NCBI GenBank assembly: GCA_031257075.1
Contig: JAIRPM010000134.1
Coordinates: 1-19,089, forward strand
Length of the DNA stretch: 19,089 nucleotides
Source of the DNA: Spirochaetaceae bacterium
GTDB taxonomy: Bacteria; Spirochaetota; Spirochaetia; Treponematales; Breznakiellaceae
Direction of reading: 5' to 3'
Each line of letters begins with the position of its first letter. Within the stretch, counting starts at the first letter, position 1. A program made the position numbers and the translations under genes. Under the pieces are notes generated by a model. It saw only the letters and a list, made by a program, of their open reading frames with translations. It ran no database searches and was not told where the DNA came from. Shown piece after piece: positions 7,786-14,930 of the stretch.

Positions 7786-7814
7786 ACTATAGCGGATACA
7801 GAGCCTCTTGCCAA
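7786..7814 (-). promoter_or_regulatory. Sigma-70-type promoter for the CBS-ACT / accB pair
   Basis: On the minus strand, TTGGCA (7809-7814) and TATAGT (7786-7791) are separated by exactly 17 nt. The expected start of transcription is near 7779, giving a leader of about 40 nt with a good Shine-Dalgarno. A small dyad GGTGT...ACACC (7765-7782) covers the predicted start site. Confidence 0.7.
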
Positions 7815-7821
7815 GATGCGC

Positions 7822-8658
7822 TCATTTTGTATCTGCCGGCTCACTGTTTTCGGGTTTTTCTTTTTGAGCCGGTTTTAAGAAGAAATGCCGTGAAATTGAA
7901 ACCCCTATTCCCAAACGCCAAGCATCCAGCCCCAGCGTTTCGCCGTTTGCCATCTGTGAAAACGGCATACTCGCCGAAACCTCAACCCCCAAACGCCATT
8001 TTCTTGTTACCGGAAAATCCATACCAAATACAAACAACGGGTAGAGAAAACGGGCATTTTCCCAAAAATAACCGCGTATCAGCGCGGTTTGCCGGCGCGC
8101 CTCGTCCTCGTCTTCCGCGTTCAAATCAAGCGCTTCGGTAACTATCCGTAAATCGGCGGAAATTCCGGTATGAATATGGAGCATTATTCTGTTAAAGTGA
8201 ACAACAAACCGCGCCGCAACAGCCGGGACAATGCCGGTAACAAAGGCCTGCCTATTTTCAATTTCCGCAGGCCATGGCCGTTTGTCCTGCCACAAATAGT
8301 TATTCCAATAGAGGCTGATGCGGCTTCCAAGCCCCATATTGAAAACGCCACGCCTGAGCGCTATCCAATCAAACGCGGCATAGGGCACAGGCAGAACAGG
8401 CGCGGGCGCAGTATTGACACCGCCATCTTCGTTATAGAATACAAGCGCTCCGCCAAACGAAAAGATAAAGTTGCCTACAGGGTCATATTCTTTTAACGGG
8501 GGAGGTTTTTCTTCTTCCTTCTCATCTTCATTTTTCCCGCCGTCTTTAGATTGCTGCGCATCTGCCGGCTTAGCGGCCGGAGGGTTTTGCTGCGCGGCGG
8601 CGGGGATGCATAAGCAGAGTAGCAACAGCCCTGCCCCAAAAACACGGAAAAAATTCAT
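7822..8658 (-). CDS. Exported protein of unknown function, probable outer-membrane beta-barrel
   Basis: No family is recognised for this 278-residue product. It begins with a signal peptide (hydrophobic core 9-20, ending A-A-A-Q near residue 23). A charged, Pro/Ala/Lys/Glu-rich linker (about 24-58) follows. The remaining ~200 residues show alternating hydrophobic and aromatic strands with glycine turns, as in small outer-membrane barrels, and a Pro/Glu/Lys tail. There is no C-terminal Phe, the usual last residue of BamA-assembled barrels, unless the tail is an extension beyond the last strand. The ATG at 8658 has no Shine-Dalgarno, but a promoter with its -10 box 6 nt upstream suggests leaderless translation. 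It lies between fabD and the CBS-ACT gene with separate promoters on both sides. Confidence 0.65.
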   Translation of the reverse strand: MNFFRVFGAGLLLLCLCIPAAAQQNPPAAKPADAQQSKDGGKNEDEKEEEKPPPLKEYDPVGNFIFSFGGALVFYNEDGGVNTAPAPVLPVPYAAFDWIALRRGVFNMGLGSRISLYWNNYLWQDKRPWPAEIENRQAFVTGIVPAVAARFVVHFNRIMLHIHTGISADLRIVTEALDLNAEDEDEARRQTALIRGYFWENARFLYPLFVFGMDFPVTRKWRLGVEVSASMPFSQMANGETLGLDAWRLGIGVSISRHFFLKPAQKEKPENSEPADTK

Positions 8659-8664
8659 ACTTTT

Positions 8665-8693
8665 AATATAGCGTATTTGGGGCGCGCGTGCAA
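8665..8693 (-). promoter_or_regulatory. Promoter of the exported barrel-like protein, predicted leaderless
   Basis: On the minus strand, TTGCAC (8688-8693) and TATATT (8665-8670) are 17 nt apart. Only 6 nt separate the -10 box from the ATG at 8658, so transcription would start at or beside the A of the start codon. There is no Shine-Dalgarno. Confidence 0.6.
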
Positions 8694-8724
8694 AACCCTC
8701 ATTACGTACGCCATGCGCGGGGAA

Positions 8725-9681
8725 TTAAGTGTTTTTTGAAAGGCCGCCCAATCCCATAAGGGCGGCAACTGTTCCGGCGGCAAAACATGGAATAGAACTG
8801 CCGGTATCCGCCCACAATCCGCAGAGCGCTTTGCCGGGCCCGGTTTCCAGCGCCGCGTCAATACCGGCCGCGGCGATTTCCGCTTCCTCGTCTATCCAGC
8901 GTACCGGTGCCGTAATTTGCCGTAGGGCGTATTCTTTTGCCTGCGCGCCGTTCGTTACACGTTTACCGCTTACATTGGAAAAAAAAGGAATACGCGGTTC
9001 GTTAAAATGGACGGTTTGCAAAAAAGCGGCAAATGCGTCCGCCGCTTCCTTCATAAGAGGGCTGTGAAAAGGGCCGGATACTTTAAGCGCCAGCACACGG
9101 CGCGCTCCCGCTTCTTTGAAGCGCGTTTCAACTTCCGCAAGCGCGGAAACAGTGCCGGAAATAACCGTCTGCCGGTTCGAATTGAAATTTGCCGCGTATA
9201 CCCCTCGCAAACCGGCTTCCGACCATTCATTTATCAACTTTTCGACCGCTTCAGGCGAAATGCCTAACACAGCCGCCATACCCGCGCCGCTGATGCCGTG
9301 AGCAGCCATTGCTTTGCCGCGCTCACGGACGAGAGCAAAGCAGTCGTCCAGCGAAATAATACCGGCTTCGTGGAGCGCGGCATATTCGCCAAGGCTATGC
9401 CCCGCGGCGCAGACGGCCCGCACCCCTCGCTCCGCGAGGAACGCGGCAGAAGAAAGATTGGCCAGCGTTACCGCGCATTGGGCTATTTCTGTGTTTTTTA
9501 ATTCATCTTCACCGGCTTCCGCAAGCAGTTTCTTCATGTCCCGGTGAAAAATTTCGGAAGCGCGGGCAAAAACATCCCTCACCCCGGCGCTTTCTTCGTA
9601 CAAATCCAGAGCCATACCCTGATACTGGGATCCTTGCCCCGGAAAGAGAAAAGCGGGTTTGTTAAATTCAAGTTTTACCAT
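8725..9681 (-). CDS. fabD: Malonyl-CoA:ACP transacylase
   Basis: The 318-residue product transfers malonyl from CoA to acyl carrier protein, supplying the extender unit of type II fatty-acid synthesis in the cytoplasm. Seen: oxyanion loop F-P-G-Q-G-S-Q near residue 13, nucleophile S96 in G-H-S-L-G-E, R121 in R-E-R-G-K-A-M (carboxylate binding), and catalytic H206 in G-P-F-H-S-P-L-M. The usual N-S-P-G-Q stretch reads N-S-N-R-Q here, a minor oddity. Length matches the family (about 310). Its start overlaps the end of fabH by 7 bp, with no clear Shine-Dalgarno, so translation is probably coupled to fabH. Confidence 0.96.
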   Translation of the reverse strand: MVKLEFNKPAFLFPGQGSQYQGMALDLYEESAGVRDVFARASEIFHRDMKKLLAEAGEDELKNTEIAQCAVTLANLSSAAFLAERGVRAVCAAGHSLGEYAALHEAGIISLDDCFALVRERGKAMAAHGISGAGMAAVLGISPEAVEKLINEWSEAGLRGVYAANFNSNRQTVISGTVSALAEVETRFKEAGARRVLALKVSGPFHSPLMKEAADAFAAFLQTVHFNEPRIPFFSNVSGKRVTNGAQAKEYALRQITAPVRWIDEEAEIAAAGIDAALETGPGKALCGLWADTGSSIPCFAAGTVAALMGLGGLSKNT

Positions 9682-10703
9682 ACGGCAAGCGTGCCTCCAT
9701 ACGTTAAACCGCCGCCAAATCCTACGAACATTACAATATCGCCGCGCTTTAATTTGCCGGCGCGGTTCACTTCATCAAGCGCAATCGGAATAGAAGCCGC
9801 CGATGTGTTCGCGTATTCTTCCATATTCATATATACCTTTTCCTCCGGCAGGTGAAGGCGCTTTTGAGCAGCCTGCACTATCCGCGCGTTTGCCTGGTGG
9901 GGAATAATGACGGCAAGGTCATTTACGGTCAAGTTTTCTTCTTCCAGCAATAGGCTAATCGTTTCGGTAATTGCTTTGACGGCAAAATTGTACACGGCGC
10001 GCCCGTCCATCTCCACGTGAGGCGGCTTATCTACCACTTCGCCTGTTTTATAAGGAAAACGGGTGCCGCCGCGCCGGACTATAAGAGTTTCGCCGCCAGA
10101 ACCGTCCGCCCCCAGTATTGAGCGGAGTATGCCGCGCCGGCCGGCACCCTCGCTGGGCGCATCTGTCTTTTCGATAATCACCGCCGCAGCCCCATCGCCA
10201 AAAAGGACACACGTACTCCGGTCTGTCCAATCGGTAATGCGAGAAAGCAATTCCGAAGAAATAAACAAAACACGTTTACGCCGGCGGTTTACGGCCAAAA
10301 GCCCGGAGGCAATATCAAGGCCATAAATAAAACCGGTACAACATACTTCAATATCAAAGCAAGCCGCTTGTTTAGCGCCCAGAATATCTTGCACGATGCA
10401 GGATGTCGGCGGCACACCGCCAAGATAGTCGCCGGTAACGGTTGCTACAATAATCACATCAAGGCTTGCAATAACGGTTTCCGCCGCCGCGCCGGTTTTT
10501 TCAGCAAGTTGTTCGATGGCGGCACGGGCGGCGCGGGCAGCCAGCCCGCTATTGGTAAGTTCCGGTTCGGCAATGTAACGGGAGCCTATTCCCGTATGAG
10601 AACGTATCCATTCATCGTTGGTATCAATCGTTTTCGCAAGTTCATCGTTGGTAACACGGTTTTTCGGCAACGCTCTGCCGGTCGCCGCTATTTCGTATGC
10701 CAT
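9675..10703 (-). CDS. fabH: Beta-ketoacyl-ACP synthase III
   Basis: The 342-residue product condenses acetyl-CoA (or another short primer) with malonyl-ACP to start fatty-acid chains. The triad is visible: C122 in C-C-T-G-F, H269 in I-I-P-H-Q-A-N-A-R, and N299 in Y-A-N-T-S-A-A-S-I-P. The C-terminal glycine-rich F-V-G-F-G-G-G-L-T is also typical. W32 with R34 in N-D-E-W-I-R-S-H-T-G-I fits the CoA-binding region. It is the first gene of the minus-strand cluster and overlaps fabD. The ATG at 10703 lacks a Shine-Dalgarno but has a possible -10 box 6 nt upstream. It is divergent from the TRAP operon. Confidence 0.96.
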   Translation of the reverse strand: MAYEIAATGRALPKNRVTNDELAKTIDTNDEWIRSHTGIGSRYIAEPELTNSGLAARAARAAIEQLAEKTGAAAETVIASLDVIIVATVTGDYLGGVPPTSCIVQDILGAKQAACFDIEVCCTGFIYGLDIASGLLAVNRRRKRVLFISSELLSRITDWTDRSTCVLFGDGAAAVIIEKTDAPSEGAGRRGILRSILGADGSGGETLIVRRGGTRFPYKTGEVVDKPPHVEMDGRAVYNFAVKAITETISLLLEEENLTVNDLAVIIPHQANARIVQAAQKRLHLPEEKVYMNMEEYANTSAASIPIALDEVNRAGKLKRGDIVMFVGFGGGLTYGGTLAVW

Positions 10704-10709
10704 GCGTTT

Positions 10710-10738
10710 AGTCTACCGCGCAAAGATAGTTGCGGCAA
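10710..10738 (-). promoter_or_regulatory. Possible fabH promoter, predicted leaderless
   Basis: On the minus strand, TTGCCG (10733-10738) and TAGACT (10710-10715) are separated by 17 nt, with 6 nt between the -10 box and the fabH ATG. The hexamers are weaker than those of the barrel-like gene, but the geometry is identical. No ribosome-binding site is visible. Confidence 0.45.
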
Positions 10739-10791
10739 CAGGGCAGTCTGCTAATCTTATTCAAAAATTTTAACAAAAGCAAAAAAAATCC

Positions 10792-10820
10792 TTGACACCG
10801 GGCGGTTTTCACTGTATACT
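10792..10820 (+). promoter_or_regulatory. Near-consensus sigma-70 promoter of the TRAP operon
   Basis: A perfect TTGACA (10792-10797), a 17-nt spacer, then TATACT (10815-10820). The expected start is near 10827, leaving a leader of about 28 nt with AAGGAG at 10839-10844. An A-rich tract (about 10781-10788) lies just upstream and could act as an UP-like element. It is the best promoter in the window. Confidence 0.85.
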
Positions 10821-10854
10821 GTCCAGAAACTAACAAACAAGGAGATTAGTTTAG

Positions 10855-11850
10855 ATGAAAAAGAAAACGGCTTTGCTGGCAGCGGCGGTGTTTGCGCTGG
10901 CAATTTTGGGCGGGTGCGCTAAAAAAGCGCCCAAACAATTGGACTTAAAACTGGCGCACTTCGGTTCGGAAGAGAGCGCAGCGCAGACGGCAGCCAAACA
11001 ATTTGCGGCCAACGTGGAAAAACGCACGGATGGGGCGGTTAAAATCACCCTTTACCCGAACAACGTCCTCGGCAGCCCGCCGGAAATACTCGAACAATTA
11101 CTGCTTGGCACCGTAGACATGACGCTTTCGGGGCAAGATCAGATAGCCAAGCACGTCCCGCTTTTCGACACGGTGGCGATTCCTTTCGCGATAGACGGGT
11201 ACGACCACATGGACAGAGTATTGGACGGCCCGTTCAAGGATTGGGCAAAACCGGAACTGGAAAAGAAAAACGTTATTATGCTTTCAAGTTGGGAATGGGG
11301 TTTTCGGCAAATCACCAACTCAAAACATCCGATACTCAAACCGGAAGATGTAGCGGGGCTAAAAATCCGTACGCCGCCGGCAATGGCCTACCAGGCGGCC
11401 ATGGAAGCGCTCGGCGCCAATGTGCAGACAATAGCCTTTGGCGAATTGGTAATGGCGATGCGGCAGGGCGTTGTTGACGGGCAGGAAAACCCCATCGACA
11501 CGATTTATACCCTCAAACTGTACGAATCGCAAAAATACATCACGATAGTCAATTACCTGTATAGTTCGATGGTACACCTTGTCAGCAAGGATGTATGGAA
11601 CAAACTTACGGACGAGCAGAAAAAGATTTTTCAGGAAGAATCTGATGCCGCGCGTCTTTTGATGAGGCAGACCGTCCGCGACAATGAAGCGAAACAAATT
11701 GAGGAAATGCGGAGCCTCGGCGTACAGATAGACACGCCTGACCTAAAGCCTTTTTCGGATAAAATGGGACCCGCTTACGAAAAGATTCGCGTCAATGTTG
11801 GGGCGGAAAATTTCGATACGTGGATGAAAATGGCGGAAGAAACCCGCTAA
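10855..11850 (+). CDS. dctP: TRAP transporter substrate-binding lipoprotein (DctP family)
   Basis: The 331-residue product is the extracytoplasmic receptor of a tripartite ATP-independent periplasmic transporter, which imports carboxylate-like or related solutes using an ion gradient. It has a lipoprotein signal (lipobox L-G-G-C, C21). Family residues include R172 in G-L-K-I-R-T-P-P, which binds the substrate carboxylate, plus R151 in G-F-R-Q-I-T-N and the later G-V-V-D-G-Q-E-N-P signature. Lipidation would tether it to the inner membrane. The strong promoter upstream and the hairpin after the stop fit high expression relative to the membrane subunits. The substrate cannot be told from sequence. 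Confidence 0.93.
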   Translation: MKKKTALLAAAVFALAILGGCAKKAPKQLDLKLAHFGSEESAAQTAAKQFAANVEKRTDGAVKITLYPNNVLGSPPEILEQLLLGTVDMTLSGQDQIAKHVPLFDTVAIPFAIDGYDHMDRVLDGPFKDWAKPELEKKNVIMLSSWEWGFRQITNSKHPILKPEDVAGLKIRTPPAMAYQAAMEALGANVQTIAFGELVMAMRQGVVDGQENPIDTIYTLKLYESQKYITIVNYLYSSMVHLVSKDVWNKLTDEQKKIFQEESDAARLLMRQTVRDNEAKQIEEMRSLGVQIDTPDLKPFSDKMGPAYEKIRVNVGAENFDTWMKMAEETR

Positions 11851-11862
11851 AACCGGCCTTCT

Positions 11863-11900
11863 AAGCGCTGATTTACGTGTCATTGCATAAATCAGCGCTT
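11863..11900 (+). promoter_or_regulatory. Perfect 13-bp intercistronic hairpin between dctP and dctM
   Basis: AAGCGCTGATTTA (11863-11875) is the exact reverse complement of 11888-11900, with a 12-nt loop. It starts 12 bp after dctP and ends 13 bp before dctM. No U-tract follows. It probably stabilises or attenuates the message so that the binding protein is made in excess. Its core resembles the palindrome at 6540-6576 (shared CGCTGATTT). Confidence 0.7.
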
Positions 11901-11913
11901 CTCTAGGGGATGT

Positions 11914-13203
11914 ATGCTTACATTTGTCATTTTTGGAACGCTGCTCGTTTTTCTGCTGCTGAATATACCGGTTGTTGTGGCGATAGGGCTTTCCGCAGTT
12001 ATCTTTTTTGCGGGATTTGGCGGCAATAATTTTCTCGCCATGCTCCCGCACCGTATGTATTACGGCACCACGGGCTTTACGCTGCTGGCGATTCCGTTTT
12101 TCATTTTCGCGGGCAACCTGATGAATACCGGGGGTATTACCGCCCGTATATTTGCCTTTGCCAAGGCGCTTACCGGGCACATACCCGGCGGGCTTGGTCA
12201 GGTAAACATTATGGCGAGTATCATTTTTTCCGGGATGTCCGGCTCCGCGGTGGCAGATGCCGCCGGCCTGGGGCAAATTGAACACAAGGCGATGGTAGAC
12301 GACGGGTACGAACCCGCTGTTTCCGCGTCTCTTGTTGCCGCCTCGTCAATTATCGGGCCTGTTATCCCGCCCAGTATTCCGTTCGTGCTGTACGGCGCGA
12401 TAACCGGCGTGTCGGTTGCGCGGCTTTTTATGGCGGGCTTTCTTCCCGGTATCGTTTTGGGTATCGGCATGATGATAGCGCTTGCCATAATGGCAAAAAT
12501 CTACCACTACCCTACCGCGCCGCGCATGGAACGTTTTAGTGTTATTTGGGAAACGTTCAAACGCGCTTTTTGGCCGCTTATGGCACCCGTACTCATTATC
12601 GGCGGCATCATGTCCGGGTTTTTTACCCCGACCGAAGCATCCGTTGTGGTAACATTTTACGCGCTCATTCTAGGTTTTGCGTACAAAGACCTCAAAGTAA
12701 AAGACCTGCCCGGTATCATCATTTCCACGATAAATCAGGCGGCGGGGCTGCTCTTTATTATGGCGGCGGCCAATTTCTTCGGCTGGCTTATCATCTATCA
12801 GAAACTGCCGGACAATATTATCCATAGCCTTGTCAGTCTTGGGGCGACACGGACAGCCGTTCAATGGATAATCATCGGTATCGTGCTGATAATGGGCTGT
12901 TTTCTCGAAGGCAACGCGATTTTTATGATAACGCTGCCTATTTTTATGCCCATCATCTCAATGTTCAATATAGACCCGGTGAATTTCGGTGTTGTTATGA
13001 CACTTTTAATGATGATTGGCAACCTTACGCCGCCTGTGGGAATGTGCCTTTTCGCGGTAGATTCCTTCGCGAAAGTCGGCGTTATGAACCTTGGCAAAAA
13101 GATTTTGCCGTACCTTGTGGTGATTTTTATCGTTACGCTCATCATCGCGTTTGTACCGGAAATCACGCTATGGCTGCCAAATACATTGATGGGAGGCGGA
13201 TGA
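11914..13203 (+). CDS. dctM: TRAP transporter large permease subunit (DctM family)
   Basis: The 429-residue, highly hydrophobic product has about 11-12 predicted membrane segments and is the ion-coupled channel subunit of the TRAP system. Family-typical stretches include N-I-P-V-V-V-A-I-G near the start, G-M-S-G-S-A-V-A-D-A-A-G-L-G, P-P-S-I-P-F-V-L-Y-G, F-F-T-P-T-E-A-S-V-V and a conserved segment L-T-P-P-V-G-M-C-L-F near the end. ATG 11914 has AGGGG about 4 nt upstream, a tight spacing. Its stop TGA (13201-13203) overlaps the dctQ start, so the two are coupled. Confidence 0.95.
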   Translation: MLTFVIFGTLLVFLLLNIPVVVAIGLSAVIFFAGFGGNNFLAMLPHRMYYGTTGFTLLAIPFFIFAGNLMNTGGITARIFAFAKALTGHIPGGLGQVNIMASIIFSGMSGSAVADAAGLGQIEHKAMVDDGYEPAVSASLVAASSIIGPVIPPSIPFVLYGAITGVSVARLFMAGFLPGIVLGIGMMIALAIMAKIYHYPTAPRMERFSVIWETFKRAFWPLMAPVLIIGGIMSGFFTPTEASVVVTFYALILGFAYKDLKVKDLPGIIISTINQAAGLLFIMAAANFFGWLIIYQKLPDNIIHSLVSLGATRTAVQWIIIGIVLIMGCFLEGNAIFMITLPIFMPIISMFNIDPVNFGVVMTLLMMIGNLTPPVGMCLFAVDSFAKVGVMNLGKKILPYLVVIFIVTLIIAFVPEITLWLPNTLMGGG

Positions 13204-13769
13204 TGAAAGCGCTCAAACTACTTGATAGCACAGTGCGGCAAGTTTTGCGCGTACTCTGTGTCGTGCTGTTTAGCGCGCTGGGGTTGCTGCTCCTTGCCAA
13301 TGTTTTTTTGCGGCTTGCCGGTGATTTTACGCGCTTTTTGAACGCCAAAGGCTTAAGCGGCGCGGCGGCCTTTATTACCAAGGCGCTGCCGCGCACTTCA
13401 TTTCACTGGCTTGATGAAATTGTCGAGTTGTGCTTTTCCGCCCTTATTTTTTACGGCGCGGCGGCGCTCTGGGCAATAAAAGGGCATTTTTCCGCCGGGG
13501 ACTGGCTTAGCAAACGCCTGCCCGGCAGAACATCCCGCGCCGTTTATAAAATGCTTATATCGCTTGTCTGCGCGTTTTTCTTCGCGGTACTGTTTTTCTT
13601 CGGCTGCCGCCTTGTGGCGCGTACTTCCGAACTTTCGACCGTTTTTCAAATTCCCAAGAAAGTGATGTATTCCTGTATTCCCATTTCGGCATTCATCATG
13701 CTCTGCTATTCCGCGGCGGACATAGCGGCCGATGTTCTCCGTTTAATCGGGGAAAAACGCGCGCACTAG
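13203..13769 (+). CDS. dctQ: TRAP transporter small permease subunit (DctQ family)
   Basis: The 188-residue product has four predicted membrane segments (about 15-40, 68-92, 108-132 and 150-175). The family feature W-L-D-E-I-V-E-L, followed by A-L-I-F-Y-G-A-A-A-L-W-A, leads into an amphipathic K-G-H-F-S-A-G-D-W. DctQ pairs with DctM in the membrane. Two ATGs are adjacent (13200 and 13203); GGAGG at 13192-13196 favours 13203 (6-nt spacing). It is placed after dctM, whereas P-Q-M is the commoner order. A longer loop than usual follows the first membrane segment (residues about 40-65). Confidence 0.88.
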   Translation: MKALKLLDSTVRQVLRVLCVVLFSALGLLLLANVFLRLAGDFTRFLNAKGLSGAAAFITKALPRTSFHWLDEIVELCFSALIFYGAAALWAIKGHFSAGDWLSKRLPGRTSRAVYKMLISLVCAFFFAVLFFFGCRLVARTSELSTVFQIPKKVMYSCIPISAFIMLCYSAADIAADVLRLIGEKRAH

Positions 13770-13795
13770 CGGGACGACAAAGAACAGCGCCCTCA

Positions 13796-13825
13796 TTGAA
13801 CAAAATATGCTATTTGCGGTACACT
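13796..13825 (+). promoter_or_regulatory. Promoter of the TctC-type gene
   Basis: TTGAAC (13796-13801) and TACACT (13820-13825) are 18 nt apart. The expected start is near 13832, about 23 nt before the ATG, with GGAGG in between. This suggests the TctC-type gene is transcribed separately from the TRAP genes. Confidence 0.6.
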
Positions 13826-13854
13826 ATGACGTAACAACCACTTTTGGAGGAATT

Positions 13855-14844
13855 ATGAAAAAACGTATACTATACGTAACGGTAGGGGCTTTACTGGCTG
13901 TAAGCGCGCTTGTAAACGCTGCCTGCGCAAAAAAAGATGGGAATGGCAAAAAGGCCAACTATCCCGAAAAGGGTATCACGATGATTTGCCCATGGTCGGC
14001 GGGCGGAGGCACGGATGCCATTCTTCGCGCTTTTTCGTACGCGGCCGAAAAACAACTGGGTGTTACCATCACGGTAGAAAACAAAACAGGCGGTGCCGGC
14101 GCGATAGGGCATGCGGCCATCAAAAACGCCAAACCGGACGGCTACACGGTAGGAATGATTACCTTTGAGTTGAATTCGCTGCCGCCGCAAGGCCTCATCG
14201 ACTTTACTTATGCCGATTACGACCCGCTTATCCGTGTTAATTCTGACGCGGCGACGCTTACCGTCAAAGCGGATGCCCCCTACAACACGATAAAAGAATT
14301 TGTAGACTACTGCAAGAAAAACCCAAACAGCGTTTCCATAGGTAATTCCGCGCCCGGCTCGGTTTGGCACATAGGCGCGGGGCTTTTGGCCAACAAAACC
14401 GGCATTCAGGTAAAGCATGTCTCGTTTGAAGGAGGCGGCCCGGCGGTAACGGCACTCGCCGGCGGCCACATTCAGGCGGTAACCGTTTCACTGGCCGAAG
14501 TAAAAAGCCAACTTGACGCGGGCAATGTTAAATGCCTAGGAATTATGGACTCGAAACGAAGCGAACTCTATCCCGCTATTCCTACTTTTACTGAAGAAGG
14601 CTACCCTATCGTGTATTCCACATGGCGCGGGCTTGGTTTGCCCAAGGGGGTAAATCCTGAAATTCGCGCCATACTTGTAGACGCTTTTACCAAAGCGATA
14701 GAAGACCCGGATTTTGTCGAAAAGGCGCGAAACATGAATTTGCAGATTGCCTATTTGCCTCCCGCCGAATTCGAAGTGTTTTTGAAAGAAAATTTTGACG
14801 CTGTTTCCAAGACGCTCAAGGAAACACATCTTTTGGATGAATAA
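13855..14844 (+). CDS. TctC-type (Bug family) substrate-binding lipoprotein
   Basis: The 329-residue product belongs to the tripartite tricarboxylate transporter receptor family. Typical stretches are Y-P-E-K-G-I-T-M-I-C-P-W-S-A-G-G-G-T-D near residue 36, V-E-N-K-T-G-G-A-G-A-I-G, K-P-D-G-Y-T-V-G and F-E-G-G-G-P-A-V-T-A-L-A-G-G. The signal peptide ends in a loose lipobox with C24, acceptable for spirochaetes. ATG 13855 has GGAGG just upstream; the longer in-frame start at 13807 overlaps the promoter and is rejected. The partner membrane genes tctA and tctB are not in the window, so it is either an orphan receptor or works with genes elsewhere. The ligand is unknown; Bug proteins bind organic acids and related small molecules. 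Confidence 0.9.
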   Translation: MKKRILYVTVGALLAVSALVNAACAKKDGNGKKANYPEKGITMICPWSAGGGTDAILRAFSYAAEKQLGVTITVENKTGGAGAIGHAAIKNAKPDGYTVGMITFELNSLPPQGLIDFTYADYDPLIRVNSDAATLTVKADAPYNTIKEFVDYCKKNPNSVSIGNSAPGSVWHIGAGLLANKTGIQVKHVSFEGGGPAVTALAGGHIQAVTVSLAEVKSQLDAGNVKCLGIMDSKRSELYPAIPTFTEEGYPIVYSTWRGLGLPKGVNPEIRAILVDAFTKAIEDPDFVEKARNMNLQIAYLPPAEFEVFLKENFDAVSKTLKETHLLDE

Positions 14845-14862
14845 GGATTTATTCCGCCGTTA

Positions 14863-14918
14863 GGGCAATGCTTGCGGTAAGCCTCAAAAATTAAAGTCTT
14901 GCCGTATCAGCATTGCCC
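14863..14918 (+). promoter_or_regulatory. Long hairpin abutting the next gene's ribosome-binding site
   Basis: GGGCAATGCT (14863-14872) pairs exactly with 14909-14918. Inside it, TGCGGTAAG (14873-14881) can pair with CTTGCCGTA (14898-14906) if G-U pairs are allowed, with a 2-nt bulge. The right arm ends directly against AAGGAG (14919-14924) of the following gene. The arms match the 6540-6576 palindrome in the form GGCAAYGCT / AGCRTTGCC. It could be a processing or attenuation site. Confidence 0.6.
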
Positions 14919-14930
14919 AAGGAGTTTTTT

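Noticed and set aside
12864..13202. An upstream extension of dctQ into dctM
   Set aside because: This part is an out-of-frame reading of dctM. DctQ similarity starts at the ATG at 13203, just after GGAGG.
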